Source of the DNA: Pararhodobacter marinus | GTDB taxonomy: Bacteria > Pseudomonadota > Alphaproteobacteria > Rhodobacterales > Rhodobacteraceae | Direction: 5' to 3' | Assembly (NCBI RefSeq): GCF_003122215.1 | Contig: NZ_QEYD01000001.1 | Span: 248,001 to 312,000 of the forward strand | DNA: 64,000 nucleotides | Position numbers and translations under genes: made by a program | Notes under the pieces: model-generated | The model's database searches: none | What the model saw: the letters and a program-made list of their open reading frames with translations, nothing else | What the model was told of the DNA's origin: nothing | Shown: positions 8,901-16,378 of the stretch, piece by piece | Layout of the letters: every line of letters begins with the position of its first letter | How positions within the stretch are numbered: position 1 is the stretch's first letter

Positions 8901-9628
8901 GCACGCTTGCAGGCCAGACATGGTGGCTGATCGGCGCGTCCGAGGGTTTGGGTCACGCGGTGGCAAAGGCCATGGCGCAGGACGGCGCCGAGCTGATCCT
9001 GTCGGCCCGGTCCGAGGATCGCCTGCGCGAGGTCGCGCTGGAAACCGGGGGCCGTCCGCTGACGGTGGATGTGTCAGACCCCGACTCGGTCGCGCAAGCG
9101 GCCGAGCAGGCGGGCGAGATCGACGGGCTGATCTACCTGGCGGGGGCCTATTGGCCGCTCAGGGCGCAGGAATGGGACAGCGGCAAGATCGAGACGATGA
9201 TCGACGTGAACCTGACGGGCGCGGTGCGGGTGCTGGGCCATGTCCTGCCCGCGATGATCGCGCGCGACCGGGGGCGGATCGTTCTGACCGGGTCGCTGGC
9301 CGGGTTCCGGGGCCTGCCCGGCAGCCTGGGCTACGGGCAGTCCAAGGCCGGGCTGATGAACCTTGCGCAGGGCCTGCAGGCCGATCTGCAGGGCACCGGC
9401 GTGGCGGTGCAACTGGTCAATCCGGGCTTCATCAAGACCCGGCTGACCGACAAGAACGATTTCTCGATGCCGTTCCTCATGCAGCCCGAGGAAGCCGCCG
9501 GGCACGTCGTGAAGGCGATCCGCAGCGGCAAACCGGCGACCTCGTTTCCCGCGCTGTTCTCGTGGCTGTTCCGCGCCGGGCGGAACCTGCCCACCGGGAT
9601 GTGGAACCGGATCTTCGCGCGCGGCTGA
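8897..9628 (+). CDS. short-chain dehydrogenase/reductase (SDR)
   Basis: The 243-residue protein has the cofactor motif GASEGLG near residue 13, an LAGAYWP segment in place of NNAG near residue 81, Ser in LTGSLAG near residue 135 and the catalytic YGQSK near residue 149. It is a classical SDR of normal length. It closes the four-gene operon. A role in reducing an intermediate or an aldehyde/ketone formed from oxidised acyl chains is an inference from the operon. The start ATG overlaps the upstream stop. Confidence 0.88.
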   Translation: MSTLAGQTWWLIGASEGLGHAVAKAMAQDGAELILSARSEDRLREVALETGGRPLTVDVSDPDSVAQAAEQAGEIDGLIYLAGAYWPLRAQEWDSGKIETMIDVNLTGAVRVLGHVLPAMIARDRGRIVLTGSLAGFRGLPGSLGYGQSKAGLMNLAQGLQADLQGTGVAVQLVNPGFIKTRLTDKNDFSMPFLMQPEEAAGHVVKAIRSGKPATSFPALFSWLFRAGRNLPTGMWNRIFARG

Positions 9629-9696
9629 ACGCCGCCGGCTCCCCTTGCACCGATGGGCGTTCAAGGCGATGCTGATCCACAACGCAGGAGATTCCG

Positions 9697-10020
9697 ATGA
9701 CGCCCGAGATCAGCATCAAGAAAGTGGTGCATATCATCTTTCAGGCCCGTGAAACGGGCCGGACCGCCGAACTGCACGCCTTCATCGAGGCGCTCAACGA
9801 AGACGAAAAGGCCAATCTGGTCGCCGTCGCCTGGGTCGGGCGCGGCGCCTTCGAGCCCGAGGATTTCGACGAGGCACTGAAGACCGCCTATGCCGAGGCG
9901 ACGGCGCCCACCGCCGATTACCTGATGGGCATGCCGCACCTGTCCGAGAACCTCGAATCCGGGCTGGAAGCGCTGGAAATCGACGTGACCGAGGCGGAAG
10001 AGGATTTCTACGACCGCTGA
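9697..10020 (+). CDS. DUF3775 family protein
   Basis: The 107-residue acidic protein reads as DUF3775: ISIKKVVHIIFQARE at the N-terminus, LNEDEKANLVAVAWVGRG in the middle, and a Glu/Asp-rich C-terminal tail. There is no signal peptide or membrane segment. The function is unknown. An AGGAG ribosome site precedes the ATG. It lies 68 bases after the RpoE-linked operon and could be read from it, though it may have its own promoter. A hairpin terminator follows. Confidence 0.8.
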   Translation: MTPEISIKKVVHIIFQARETGRTAELHAFIEALNEDEKANLVAVAWVGRGAFEPEDFDEALKTAYAEATAPTADYLMGMPHLSENLESGLEALEIDVTEAEEDFYDR

Positions 10021-10037
10021 TCCGCAACGGGCGAAAC

Positions 10038-10060
10038 GGCGCAGCCGGGAAGGCTGCGCC
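10038..10060. terminator. hairpin between convergent genes
   Basis: A 9-bp perfect GC-rich stem (10038-10046 with 10052-10060) and a 5-base loop lie between the DUF3775 gene and the convergent thiolase gene. No T run follows it on either strand. Confidence 0.55.
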
Positions 10061-10068
10061 CGCAGAAT

Positions 10069-11271
10069 TCAGACGCGCTCGAGCGCGATGGCAATGCCCT
10101 GCCCCACGCCGATGCACATGGTGCACAACGCGCGCGTCCCACCGTTGAGCTGCATCTCCAGCGCGGCGGTGCCGGTGATCCGGGCCCCCGACATGCCCAG
10201 CGGATGACCCAGCGCGATGGCGCCGCCATTGGGGTTCACGCGCGGGTCGTCATCGGCGATGCCAAGCTGGCGCAACGTGGCCAGCCCCTGCGAGGCGAAA
10301 GCCTCGTTCAGCTCGATCACGTCGAAATCCGCCGGCGTCAGCCCCAGCCGCGCCATCAGCTTCTGCGAGGCGGGCGCCGGACCGATCCCCATCACGCGCG
10401 GCGGCACCCCGGCGGTCGCGCCGCCCAGGATGCGGGCGATGGGCGTCAGGCCATGGGCCTTGACCGCCGCCTCGGACGCCACGATCAGTGCCGCCGCCCC
10501 GTCATTGACGCCCGAGGCATTGCCCGCCGTCACCGTACCGTCAGCCGTCACGATGGGCCGCAGACGCGCCAGATCCTCCAGCGTGGTCGAGGCGCGCGGA
10601 TGCTCGTCGGTATCGACAAGGGTGGTGGCCTTGCGGCTTTTCACCTCGACCGGCGTGATCTCTTTCGCCAGACGCCCGTTTGCCTGCGCTGCGGCGGCCT
10701 TCTGCTGGCTGCGCAGGGCGAAAGCGTCCTGATCGGCGCGCGCGACGCCGTGGTCGACGGCGACATTCTCGGCCGTTTCGGGCATCGAATCGACGCCGTA
10801 TTGCGCCTTCATCAGCGGGTTGACGAAGCGCCAGCCGATGGTCGTGTCGTAAACCGCGTTGTTGCGCGAGAAGGCGCTGTCGGCCTTGGGCATGACGAAG
10901 GGCGCGCGCGACATGCTTTCGACGCCGCCCGCGATCATCAGATCGGCCTCGCCCGCCCTGATCGCGCGGGCGGCGGCCAGGATCGCGTCCATCCCCGAGC
11001 CGCACAGGCGGTTGATCGTGGTGCCCGAGGCCTCGACCGGCAGGCCGGCCAGCAGCGCGGCCATGCGCGCGACGTTGCGGTTATCCTCGCCGGCCTGGTT
11101 GGCGCAGCCATAGATCACGTCATCGACCGCCGCCCAGTCGACGCCGGCGTTGCGCTCGATCAGCGCCCGCAGGGGAACCGCGGCCAGGTCATCGGCCCGG
11201 ACCGAGGACAGGGCGCCGCCGAAACGGCCAATGGGCGTGCGGACATAATCGCAAAGGTAAGCATCGGGCAT
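10069..11271 (-). CDS. pcaF: beta-ketoadipyl-CoA thiolase / acetyl-CoA acyltransferase
   Basis: The 400-residue thiolase has the nucleophilic Cys in NRLCGSGMDA near residue 90, the His in NEAFASQGLA/GGAIALGHPLGMSGAR near residue 355, and the second Cys in CTMCIGVGQG near residue 385. The start MPDAYLCDYVRTPIGR and the 400-residue length match 3-oxoadipyl-CoA thiolases (PcaF/PaaJ type) better than PhaA. That assignment would place it at the last step of aromatic degradation, giving succinyl-CoA and acetyl-CoA. No other pca genes are in the window, so substrate assignment is tentative. A GGAG ribosome site supports the start at 11271. Confidence 0.85.
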   Translation of the reverse strand: MPDAYLCDYVRTPIGRFGGALSSVRADDLAAVPLRALIERNAGVDWAAVDDVIYGCANQAGEDNRNVARMAALLAGLPVEASGTTINRLCGSGMDAILAAARAIRAGEADLMIAGGVESMSRAPFVMPKADSAFSRNNAVYDTTIGWRFVNPLMKAQYGVDSMPETAENVAVDHGVARADQDAFALRSQQKAAAAQANGRLAKEITPVEVKSRKATTLVDTDEHPRASTTLEDLARLRPIVTADGTVTAGNASGVNDGAAALIVASEAAVKAHGLTPIARILGGATAGVPPRVMGIGPAPASQKLMARLGLTPADFDVIELNEAFASQGLATLRQLGIADDDPRVNPNGGAIALGHPLGMSGARITGTAALEMQLNGGTRALCTMCIGVGQGIAIALERV

Positions 11272-11445
11272 GGGGGTCTCCGGTTCGGTGGCAGCGTCAG
11301 GACGGGTCTGGACGGCGCGGCGCGGGGCCGTCCGTTCCGCGCGCACGCTAAGCGGCGGATGCCGGATCTGCAACGAAATGCGGGACGGGACCGCAGGGCG
11401 AGAAGCGCATGGCCCGCCTGTCCCAGGGGCTGCGCGCCGGACAAG

Positions 11446-11484
11446 AAAAAACCCCGCAAGGCTTTGAACCTTGCGGGGTTTTCA
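11446..11484 (-). terminator. intrinsic terminator downstream of tRNA-Leu
   Basis: A perfect 12-bp stem (11450-11461 with 11469-11480) and a 7-base loop are followed on the minus strand by a run of six T. It would end the tRNA transcript. On the plus strand a shorter T run also follows, so it may work both ways. Confidence 0.85.
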
Positions 11485-11494
11485 TTGTCGCAAT

Positions 11495-11581
11495 TGGTGC
11501 CCAGGAGAGGACTCGAACCTCCACTTCCGTACGGAAACTAGCACCTGAAGCTAGCGCGTCTACCAATTCCGCCACCTGGGC
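11495..11581 (-). tRNA. tRNA-Leu (anticodon CAG)
   Basis: The minus strand folds into an 87-base class II tRNA: acceptor stem GCCCAGG pairs with CCTGGGC, CCA is encoded, a long variable arm is present, and the T arm carries GGTTCGAGTCC. The anticodon stem CTAGC/GCTAG encloses the loop TTCAGGT, giving anticodon CAG, which reads CUG, the dominant leucine codon in GC-rich genomes. A terminator follows immediately. Confidence 0.97.
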
Positions 11582-11785
11582 CGGTTGCGTGAGCGGCTGA
11601 TTATCCGTGCCCTCGGGCACTGTCAACGGGGCTCGTGAAAAAATCGCGCGGCGGGGAAAGAAATCTCTCGCCGCATCGCAGCAAGCGCTTAGCCGGTTTC
11701 GTGGTTTTAACTTGTCGCGACTGGGGGGCGCAGGTATTCAGCAAGACAACGCTATGGACGCAGCGATCTCTGTACGGAGGGCGAA

Positions 11786-12772
11786 ATGTCGAAACTTGTC
11801 ACCATCCTGGGCGGTTCGGGCTTTGTCGGGCGCTATGTCGCCCGCCGCATGGCACAGGCGGGTTGGCGCGTTCGCGTCGCCACGCGCCGTCCCAGCGAAC
11901 ATCTCTTCGTGCGGACCTATGGCGTCGTCGGTCAGGTCGAGCCGGTCCTGTGCAACATCCGCGACGATGCCTCGATTCGCGCGGTGCTGCAGGGCGCCGA
12001 CGCGGTGGTGAACTGCGCGGGCGTGCTGACCGAAAGCGGCAAGAACAGCTTCAGCGCGGTGATGGCCGAAGGTCCGGGGCGCGTCGCGCGGCTGGCCACC
12101 GAGGCGGGCGTGGCGCATATGGTGCATATCTCGGCCATCGGCGCCGATGCGCAGGCGGAAAGCGGCTATGCCCGCGCCAAGGCGGCGGGCGAAGCGGCGG
12201 TGCTTGACGCCTTCCCCAGCGCGGTGATCCTGCGCCCCTCGGTGATCTTCGGCCCCGAGGACGAGTTCTTCAACCGTTTCGCCGGGATGGTCCGCAGCTC
12301 GCCGATCCTGCCGATCACCGCGGGCCAGACGAAGTTCCAGCCGGTCTATGTCGACGATGTGGCCGAAGCCGCCGCCAAGGGCGCGACGGGCGATGCCGCC
12401 CCCGGTATCTACGAGCTGGGCGGCCCCGACGTGATGACCTTCCGCGAGCTGATGGCGATGATGCTCGATGACATCCGCCGCAACCGCGTGATCTTCAACA
12501 TGCCGCGCTGGATGGCGGGGCTGGTGTCGCGTCTGATGGGCGTGGTGCAGTTCCTGACCATCGGCATCGTCAAGAACCCACTGACCCGCGACCAGATCGC
12601 CGATCTGCAGCGCGACAACGTGGTGTCGGGCGAGGCGAAGGGCCTGACCGATCTGGGCATCACACCCACGCCGATGGAACTGATCCTGCCGACCTATCTG
12701 TGGCGCTTCCGGCCCGCCGGGCAATACGCCGCGATCAAGGAATCGGCGAAGGGCCTGCGCGGTCAGGAATAA
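11786..12772 (+). CDS. complex I NDUFA9-like NAD(P)-binding protein
   Basis: The 328-residue protein has an N-terminal Rossmann motif TILGGSGFVGRYVA (residues 6-19) and continues as an atypical SDR of the NDUFA9/YfcH-like group, with VVNCAGVL near residue 75 and LRPSVIFGPEDEFFNRF near residue 150. In mitochondria and some alphaproteobacteria this protein is an accessory subunit of NADH dehydrogenase with a bound nucleotide. Here it stands apart from any nuo genes. A GGAGGG ribosome site precedes the ATG. Its 3' end overlaps the convergent uppP stop by ten bases. Confidence 0.88.
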   Translation: MSKLVTILGGSGFVGRYVARRMAQAGWRVRVATRRPSEHLFVRTYGVVGQVEPVLCNIRDDASIRAVLQGADAVVNCAGVLTESGKNSFSAVMAEGPGRVARLATEAGVAHMVHISAIGADAQAESGYARAKAAGEAAVLDAFPSAVILRPSVIFGPEDEFFNRFAGMVRSSPILPITAGQTKFQPVYVDDVAEAAAKGATGDAAPGIYELGGPDVMTFRELMAMMLDDIRRNRVIFNMPRWMAGLVSRLMGVVQFLTIGIVKNPLTRDQIADLQRDNVVSGEAKGLTDLGITPTPMELILPTYLWRFRPAGQYAAIKESAKGLRGQE

Positions 12773-13566
12773 GCCAGCCACAACAGGAACACGCCCAGCG
12801 CGATCCGGTAGATCACGTAGGGCGTGAAGCTGACGGCGGCGAGGAACCGCATCATCAGCTTCAGCGCGACCAGCGCCGCGACGAAGCTGATCGCCGCGCC
12901 GATGGCGCCGTCTATCGCGGCCCGGGCATTCGCGGTCTCGACCAGGTCCAGCGCCGTGATCGCGCCCGAGGCGATGATCGTCGGGATCGACATCAGCATC
13001 GACAGCCGCGCGGCGTCGTGACGCTCGAATCCCAGGAACCGCGCGCCGGTGATGGTACTGCCCGAGCGTGACGTGCCCGGAATCAGCGCCACGGCCTGCC
13101 ACAGGCCAAGGATCATCGCGTCGCGCAGGTTCCAGCCCTCGGCCGCGCGCGTTTCCGGGCCCTTCTTGTCGGCGATATACAGCACGATCCCGAAGCCCAG
13201 CATCGCCCAGCCGATGACCGCGACAGACCGCATCGCATCGATCAGGCCGGTGACTTTCAGGATCAGCCCGAACAGGATCACCGGCACCGTGGCGACGGCC
13301 AGAAGCCCGGCCAACCGCGCGCCCTCGGTCTCGAACCGGCCGCGAATCATGTCCGGCATGCCGCGCAGCACCGACACCACGTCGTCACGGAAATAGAGCA
13401 TCACGGCAAACAGCGTGCCCACATGCACGGCGACATCCAGCGCGACGCCCTGGTCCTGCATGCCTGTCAATTGCGGGAACAGGATCAGATGACCCGAGGA
13501 CGAGATCGGAAGGAACTCGGTAATGCCCTGAATCAACGCCAGAATCAGGATGTGGTAGAGCGGCAT
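12763..13566 (-). CDS. uppP: undecaprenyl-diphosphate phosphatase UppP (BacA)
   Basis: The 267-residue polytopic membrane protein shows the UppP signatures: GITEFLPISSSGHLIL near residue 14, with the catalytic Glu/Ser/His region, and PGTSRSGSTITGARF near residue 163. It regenerates the undecaprenyl phosphate lipid carrier for peptidoglycan and other envelope polymers, and in several bacteria gives bacitracin tolerance. The length is normal. It is transcribed alone, leftward. Confidence 0.95.
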   Translation of the reverse strand: MPLYHILILALIQGITEFLPISSSGHLILFPQLTGMQDQGVALDVAVHVGTLFAVMLYFRDDVVSVLRGMPDMIRGRFETEGARLAGLLAVATVPVILFGLILKVTGLIDAMRSVAVIGWAMLGFGIVLYIADKKGPETRAAEGWNLRDAMILGLWQAVALIPGTSRSGSTITGARFLGFERHDAARLSMLMSIPTIIASGAITALDLVETANARAAIDGAIGAAISFVAALVALKLMMRFLAAVSFTPYVIYRIALGVFLLWLAYS

Positions 13567-13780
13567 TCAGGAAGACTCCGGTCCGTGCGCGCGCACCTTA
13601 GCGGCAATGCGCGACAGCTTCATCCGAAAACATATGTAACTCATGCTGACCTATTTTCCGGGAAAAATCCTGCGCTGGCATTGCATGGACAAAAATAAAG
13701 TGGATATAGGTCACGCATACTGACTTTTATTGCGCCGCGGTTCAGAGTATCTCTGCGCGACACATCGGGAGGCCGTACCC

Positions 13781-15217
13781 ATGGCAAAACAGCCTATGCT
13801 CAAATTCGTGACCACGTCCAAGGAGATGCCGACCAAGCGCACTCCGGACGAACGGCGCGAGGATTTCGCCGAGATCTACCGCGAATACGCGGCCGAAAAG
13901 GCGCAGGAGCAAGCCAGCCGCTGCAGCCAGTGCGGCGTCCCTTATTGCCAGTCGCACTGCCCGCTGCACAACAACATCCCCGACTGGCTGATGCTGACGG
14001 CGACGGGCCGGCTGCAGGAAGCCTACGAGCTGTCGCAATCGACCAACACCTTCCCCGAGATCTGTGGCCGCATCTGCCCGCAGGACCGCCTGTGCGAAGG
14101 CAATTGCGTGATCGAGCAATCGGGTCACGGCACCGTCACCATCGGCGCGGTCGAAAAATACATCACCGACACCGCGTGGGAAAAAGGCTGGGTCAAGGTC
14201 GGCGCCCCGCTTGAAGAGCGCGATCAGTCGGTCGCCATCATCGGCGCGGGCCCCGGCGGGCTGGCCGCGGCCGACAACCTGCGCCGCGCGGGCCTGCAGG
14301 TCACGGTCTATGACCGTTACGACCGCGCGGGCGGGCTGCTGACCTATGGTATCCCGGGCTTCAAGCTGGAAAAGGACGTGGTCATGCGCCGCGTCGAGCA
14401 GCTGGAAGCGGCGGGCGTGCAATTCGTGCTGAACTGCACCGTGGGCGAGGACATCAGCTTCGACGCGATCCGCGGCAAGCATGACGCGGTGCTGATCGCC
14501 ACCGGCGTCTACAAATCGCGCGACCTTGGCGGCAAGGGCGCGGATCTGAACGGGATCGTCAAGGCGCTGGACTACCTGACGGCGTCGAACCGCAAGAGCT
14601 TCGGCGACGAGGTCGAGGATTTCGACTCGGGCCGTCTGGATGCGAAGGGCAAGCGCGTCGTCGTCATCGGCGGCGGCGATACGGCCATGGATTGCGTGCG
14701 CACCGCCGTGCGGCAGGGCGCGACCTCGGTCAAGCTGCTCTATCGGCGTGACCGCGACAACATGCCCGGCTCGCAGCGCGAAGTGCAGAATGCCGAGGAA
14801 GAAGGCGTCGATTTCGTCTGGCTGACCGCCCCCGCCGGTTTCGAGGGCACGGAGAAAGTCGAAGGCGTCGTCGTGCAGAAAATGCGTCTGGGTGCGCCCG
14901 ACCTGTCTGGCCGTCGCTCGCCCGAGCTGATCGAAGGCGCCGATTATGTCGAGCCCGCCGATCTGGTGATCAAGGCGCTGGGTTTCGAACCCGAGGAACT
15001 GCCCGCGCTATGGGACGTGCCCGAGCTGACCGTGACCCGCTGGGGGACGATCCGTTGCGACCACACCACGCACGCGACCAGCCTGCCGGGCGTCTATGCC
15101 GTGGGCGACATCGTGCGCGGGGCCTCGCTGGTGGTCTGGGCGATCCGCGACGGGCGCGAAGCGGCGCAGTCGATCCTGGATTACCTGGCGGCGCCCGCCG
15201 CCGTGGCGGCCGAGTGA
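13781..15217 (+). CDS. gltD: glutamate synthase small subunit
   Basis: The 478-residue protein begins MAKQPMLKFVTTSKEMP after a GGGAGG ribosome site; a longer reading from 13730 would add unrelated residues. The N-terminal cysteine-rich segment (CSQCGVPYC, then CGRICPQDRLCEGNC) holds the [4Fe-4S] ligands. The FAD motif VAIIGAGPGGLAAADNLRRAG and the NADPH motif VVVIGGGDTAMDC follow. It transfers electrons from NADPH to GltB for glutamate formation from glutamine and 2-oxoglutarate. Unusually, two small genes separate it from gltB in the same operon. The 214-base region upstream, divergent from uppP, holds its promoter, but I could not assign elements confidently. Confidence 0.96.
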   Translation: MAKQPMLKFVTTSKEMPTKRTPDERREDFAEIYREYAAEKAQEQASRCSQCGVPYCQSHCPLHNNIPDWLMLTATGRLQEAYELSQSTNTFPEICGRICPQDRLCEGNCVIEQSGHGTVTIGAVEKYITDTAWEKGWVKVGAPLEERDQSVAIIGAGPGGLAAADNLRRAGLQVTVYDRYDRAGGLLTYGIPGFKLEKDVVMRRVEQLEAAGVQFVLNCTVGEDISFDAIRGKHDAVLIATGVYKSRDLGGKGADLNGIVKALDYLTASNRKSFGDEVEDFDSGRLDAKGKRVVVIGGGDTAMDCVRTAVRQGATSVKLLYRRDRDNMPGSQREVQNAEEEGVDFVWLTAPAGFEGTEKVEGVVVQKMRLGAPDLSGRRSPELIEGADYVEPADLVIKALGFEPEELPALWDVPELTVTRWGTIRCDHTTHATSLPGVYAVGDIVRGASLVVWAIRDGREAAQSILDYLAAPAAVAAE

Positions 15218-15921
15218 TGGAGGCCCGGCTCCGCCTTCTGGCGGCGACGGCCGCGATGGCGGGCTTTGCGCTGCCGGCTTTCGCGGAGGATTTCGTGCCG
15301 CCTGCCGGATGCACGCTGACGATGACCGAGCAGGCGCGCGACTGCACCGTTTCGCAGCATTTCATCTGCGAAAACGCCCCCGGCCATCGCTGGCGGATCA
15401 GCTTCGACGGCCAGGGCGCGTTCTATATCAACGAGATCGACGCCGAGGCCCAGTGGCTGCGCGACCGCTCGTTGCCCGATGGTGCGTGGACGATGACGGA
15501 GCAACCCGCTGCGGACCCGGCCTCGATCAGCACGCTGTTCGACACCGGCCGCGACGACTGGGCCTTTGTCGAGCGGCGTCCCTCGGGCGAGAGGGTGCGG
15601 GTCGAAGGATACGACCGGCTGCTGGGCCAGACCGTCGTGATCGACGGCGAAGAGCTTGAGCGCACGCAATACAGCTTCCGCACGCTGACGATGGACGGCA
15701 CCGAGCTGAGCGTTTCCTCGGGCGAGGAATACGCCTCGCGCCGGCACAGCCGCTTCTTTGCCGGCCTGCGCACGACCGAGATCGACGGCGAGAGCGTCAC
15801 CACCGACCGCTCGCCCGTTGCTTTCGTGTTCGAGGGCGAGCCGGGCTTCGGCTCGACCATGCCGCTGCATGGCTGCGGCCAGATGATGAGCGCCCTGACC
15901 CGGCCGGAGGATCACGCATGA
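15217..15921 (+). CDS. secreted hypothetical protein in the glutamate synthase operon
   Basis: The 234-residue protein starts at an ATG that overlaps the gltD stop (TGATG). Residues 1-23 form a signal peptide ending ALPAFAE, so it is exported to the periplasm. The mature part has cysteines in CTLTM, DCTVS and FICEN and a late MPLHGCGQM, suggesting disulfides. I do not recognise the family. The stop overlaps the next start (ATGA). Its coupling to gltD is clear, but a link to nitrogen metabolism is not shown by its sequence. Confidence 0.8.
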   Translation: MEARLRLLAATAAMAGFALPAFAEDFVPPAGCTLTMTEQARDCTVSQHFICENAPGHRWRISFDGQGAFYINEIDAEAQWLRDRSLPDGAWTMTEQPAADPASISTLFDTGRDDWAFVERRPSGERVRVEGYDRLLGQTVVIDGEELERTQYSFRTLTMDGTELSVSSGEEYASRRHSRFFAGLRTTEIDGESVTTDRSPVAFVFEGEPGFGSTMPLHGCGQMMSALTRPEDHA

Positions 15922-16364
15922 CCGATATGACCCGCACCGGCGGCTGCATGTGCGGCGCCGTCCGTTTCACGGCCAAGCTGACCAAGCTGGAATTCGGCGC
16001 CTGCCATTGCGAGATGTGCCGCCGCTGGACCGGCTCGGCGCTTCTGGGCATCACGGTGCCGCAGGCCAATGTCACCTGGCAGGGCACCGAGAATGTAAGC
16101 CGGATCCAGTCGTCCGACTGGGCCGAACGCGCCTTCTGCAACAAATGCGGAACGCCGCTTTATTATCACCTGACAGCCGAAGGGCCGATGTCGGCCGATC
16201 TGGAACTGCCCATCGGGCTTCTGGACGATGCCGGCGGGCTGACGATGACCAACGAGATCTTCATCGATCAGAAGCCCGACAGTTTCACCTATGCGGGCGA
16301 GGGGCGGCACACCATGACGCGCGCCGAAACCTTCGCCAAATACGCCCCCAACGCCAATACCTGA
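15918..16364 (+). CDS. GFA family (Mss4-like zinc) protein
   Basis: The 148-residue protein has the GFA pattern: CMCGAVRF near residue 11, CHCEMCRRW near residue 31 and FCNKCGTPLYY near residue 74. These cysteines bind zinc in the Mss4-like fold. The family was named after a glutathione-dependent formaldehyde-activating enzyme, but most members have no proven reaction. It is translationally coupled to the upstream secreted-protein gene and lies 14 bases before gltB, so it is part of the glt operon. Confidence 0.9.
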   Translation: MTDMTRTGGCMCGAVRFTAKLTKLEFGACHCEMCRRWTGSALLGITVPQANVTWQGTENVSRIQSSDWAERAFCNKCGTPLYYHLTAEGPMSADLELPIGLLDDAGGLTMTNEIFIDQKPDSFTYAGEGRHTMTRAETFAKYAPNANT

Positions 16365-16378
16365 ACAGGAGACTTGCC

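Noticed and set aside
10204-11541. A 445-codon frame opposite the thiolase, running into the tRNA
   Set aside because: It overlaps the thiolase completely and crosses the tRNA terminator; no recognisable domain.
13567-13780. A sigma-54 promoter before gltD
   Set aside because: A TGGCA and TTGCA occur adjacent but without the required 5-base spacing.
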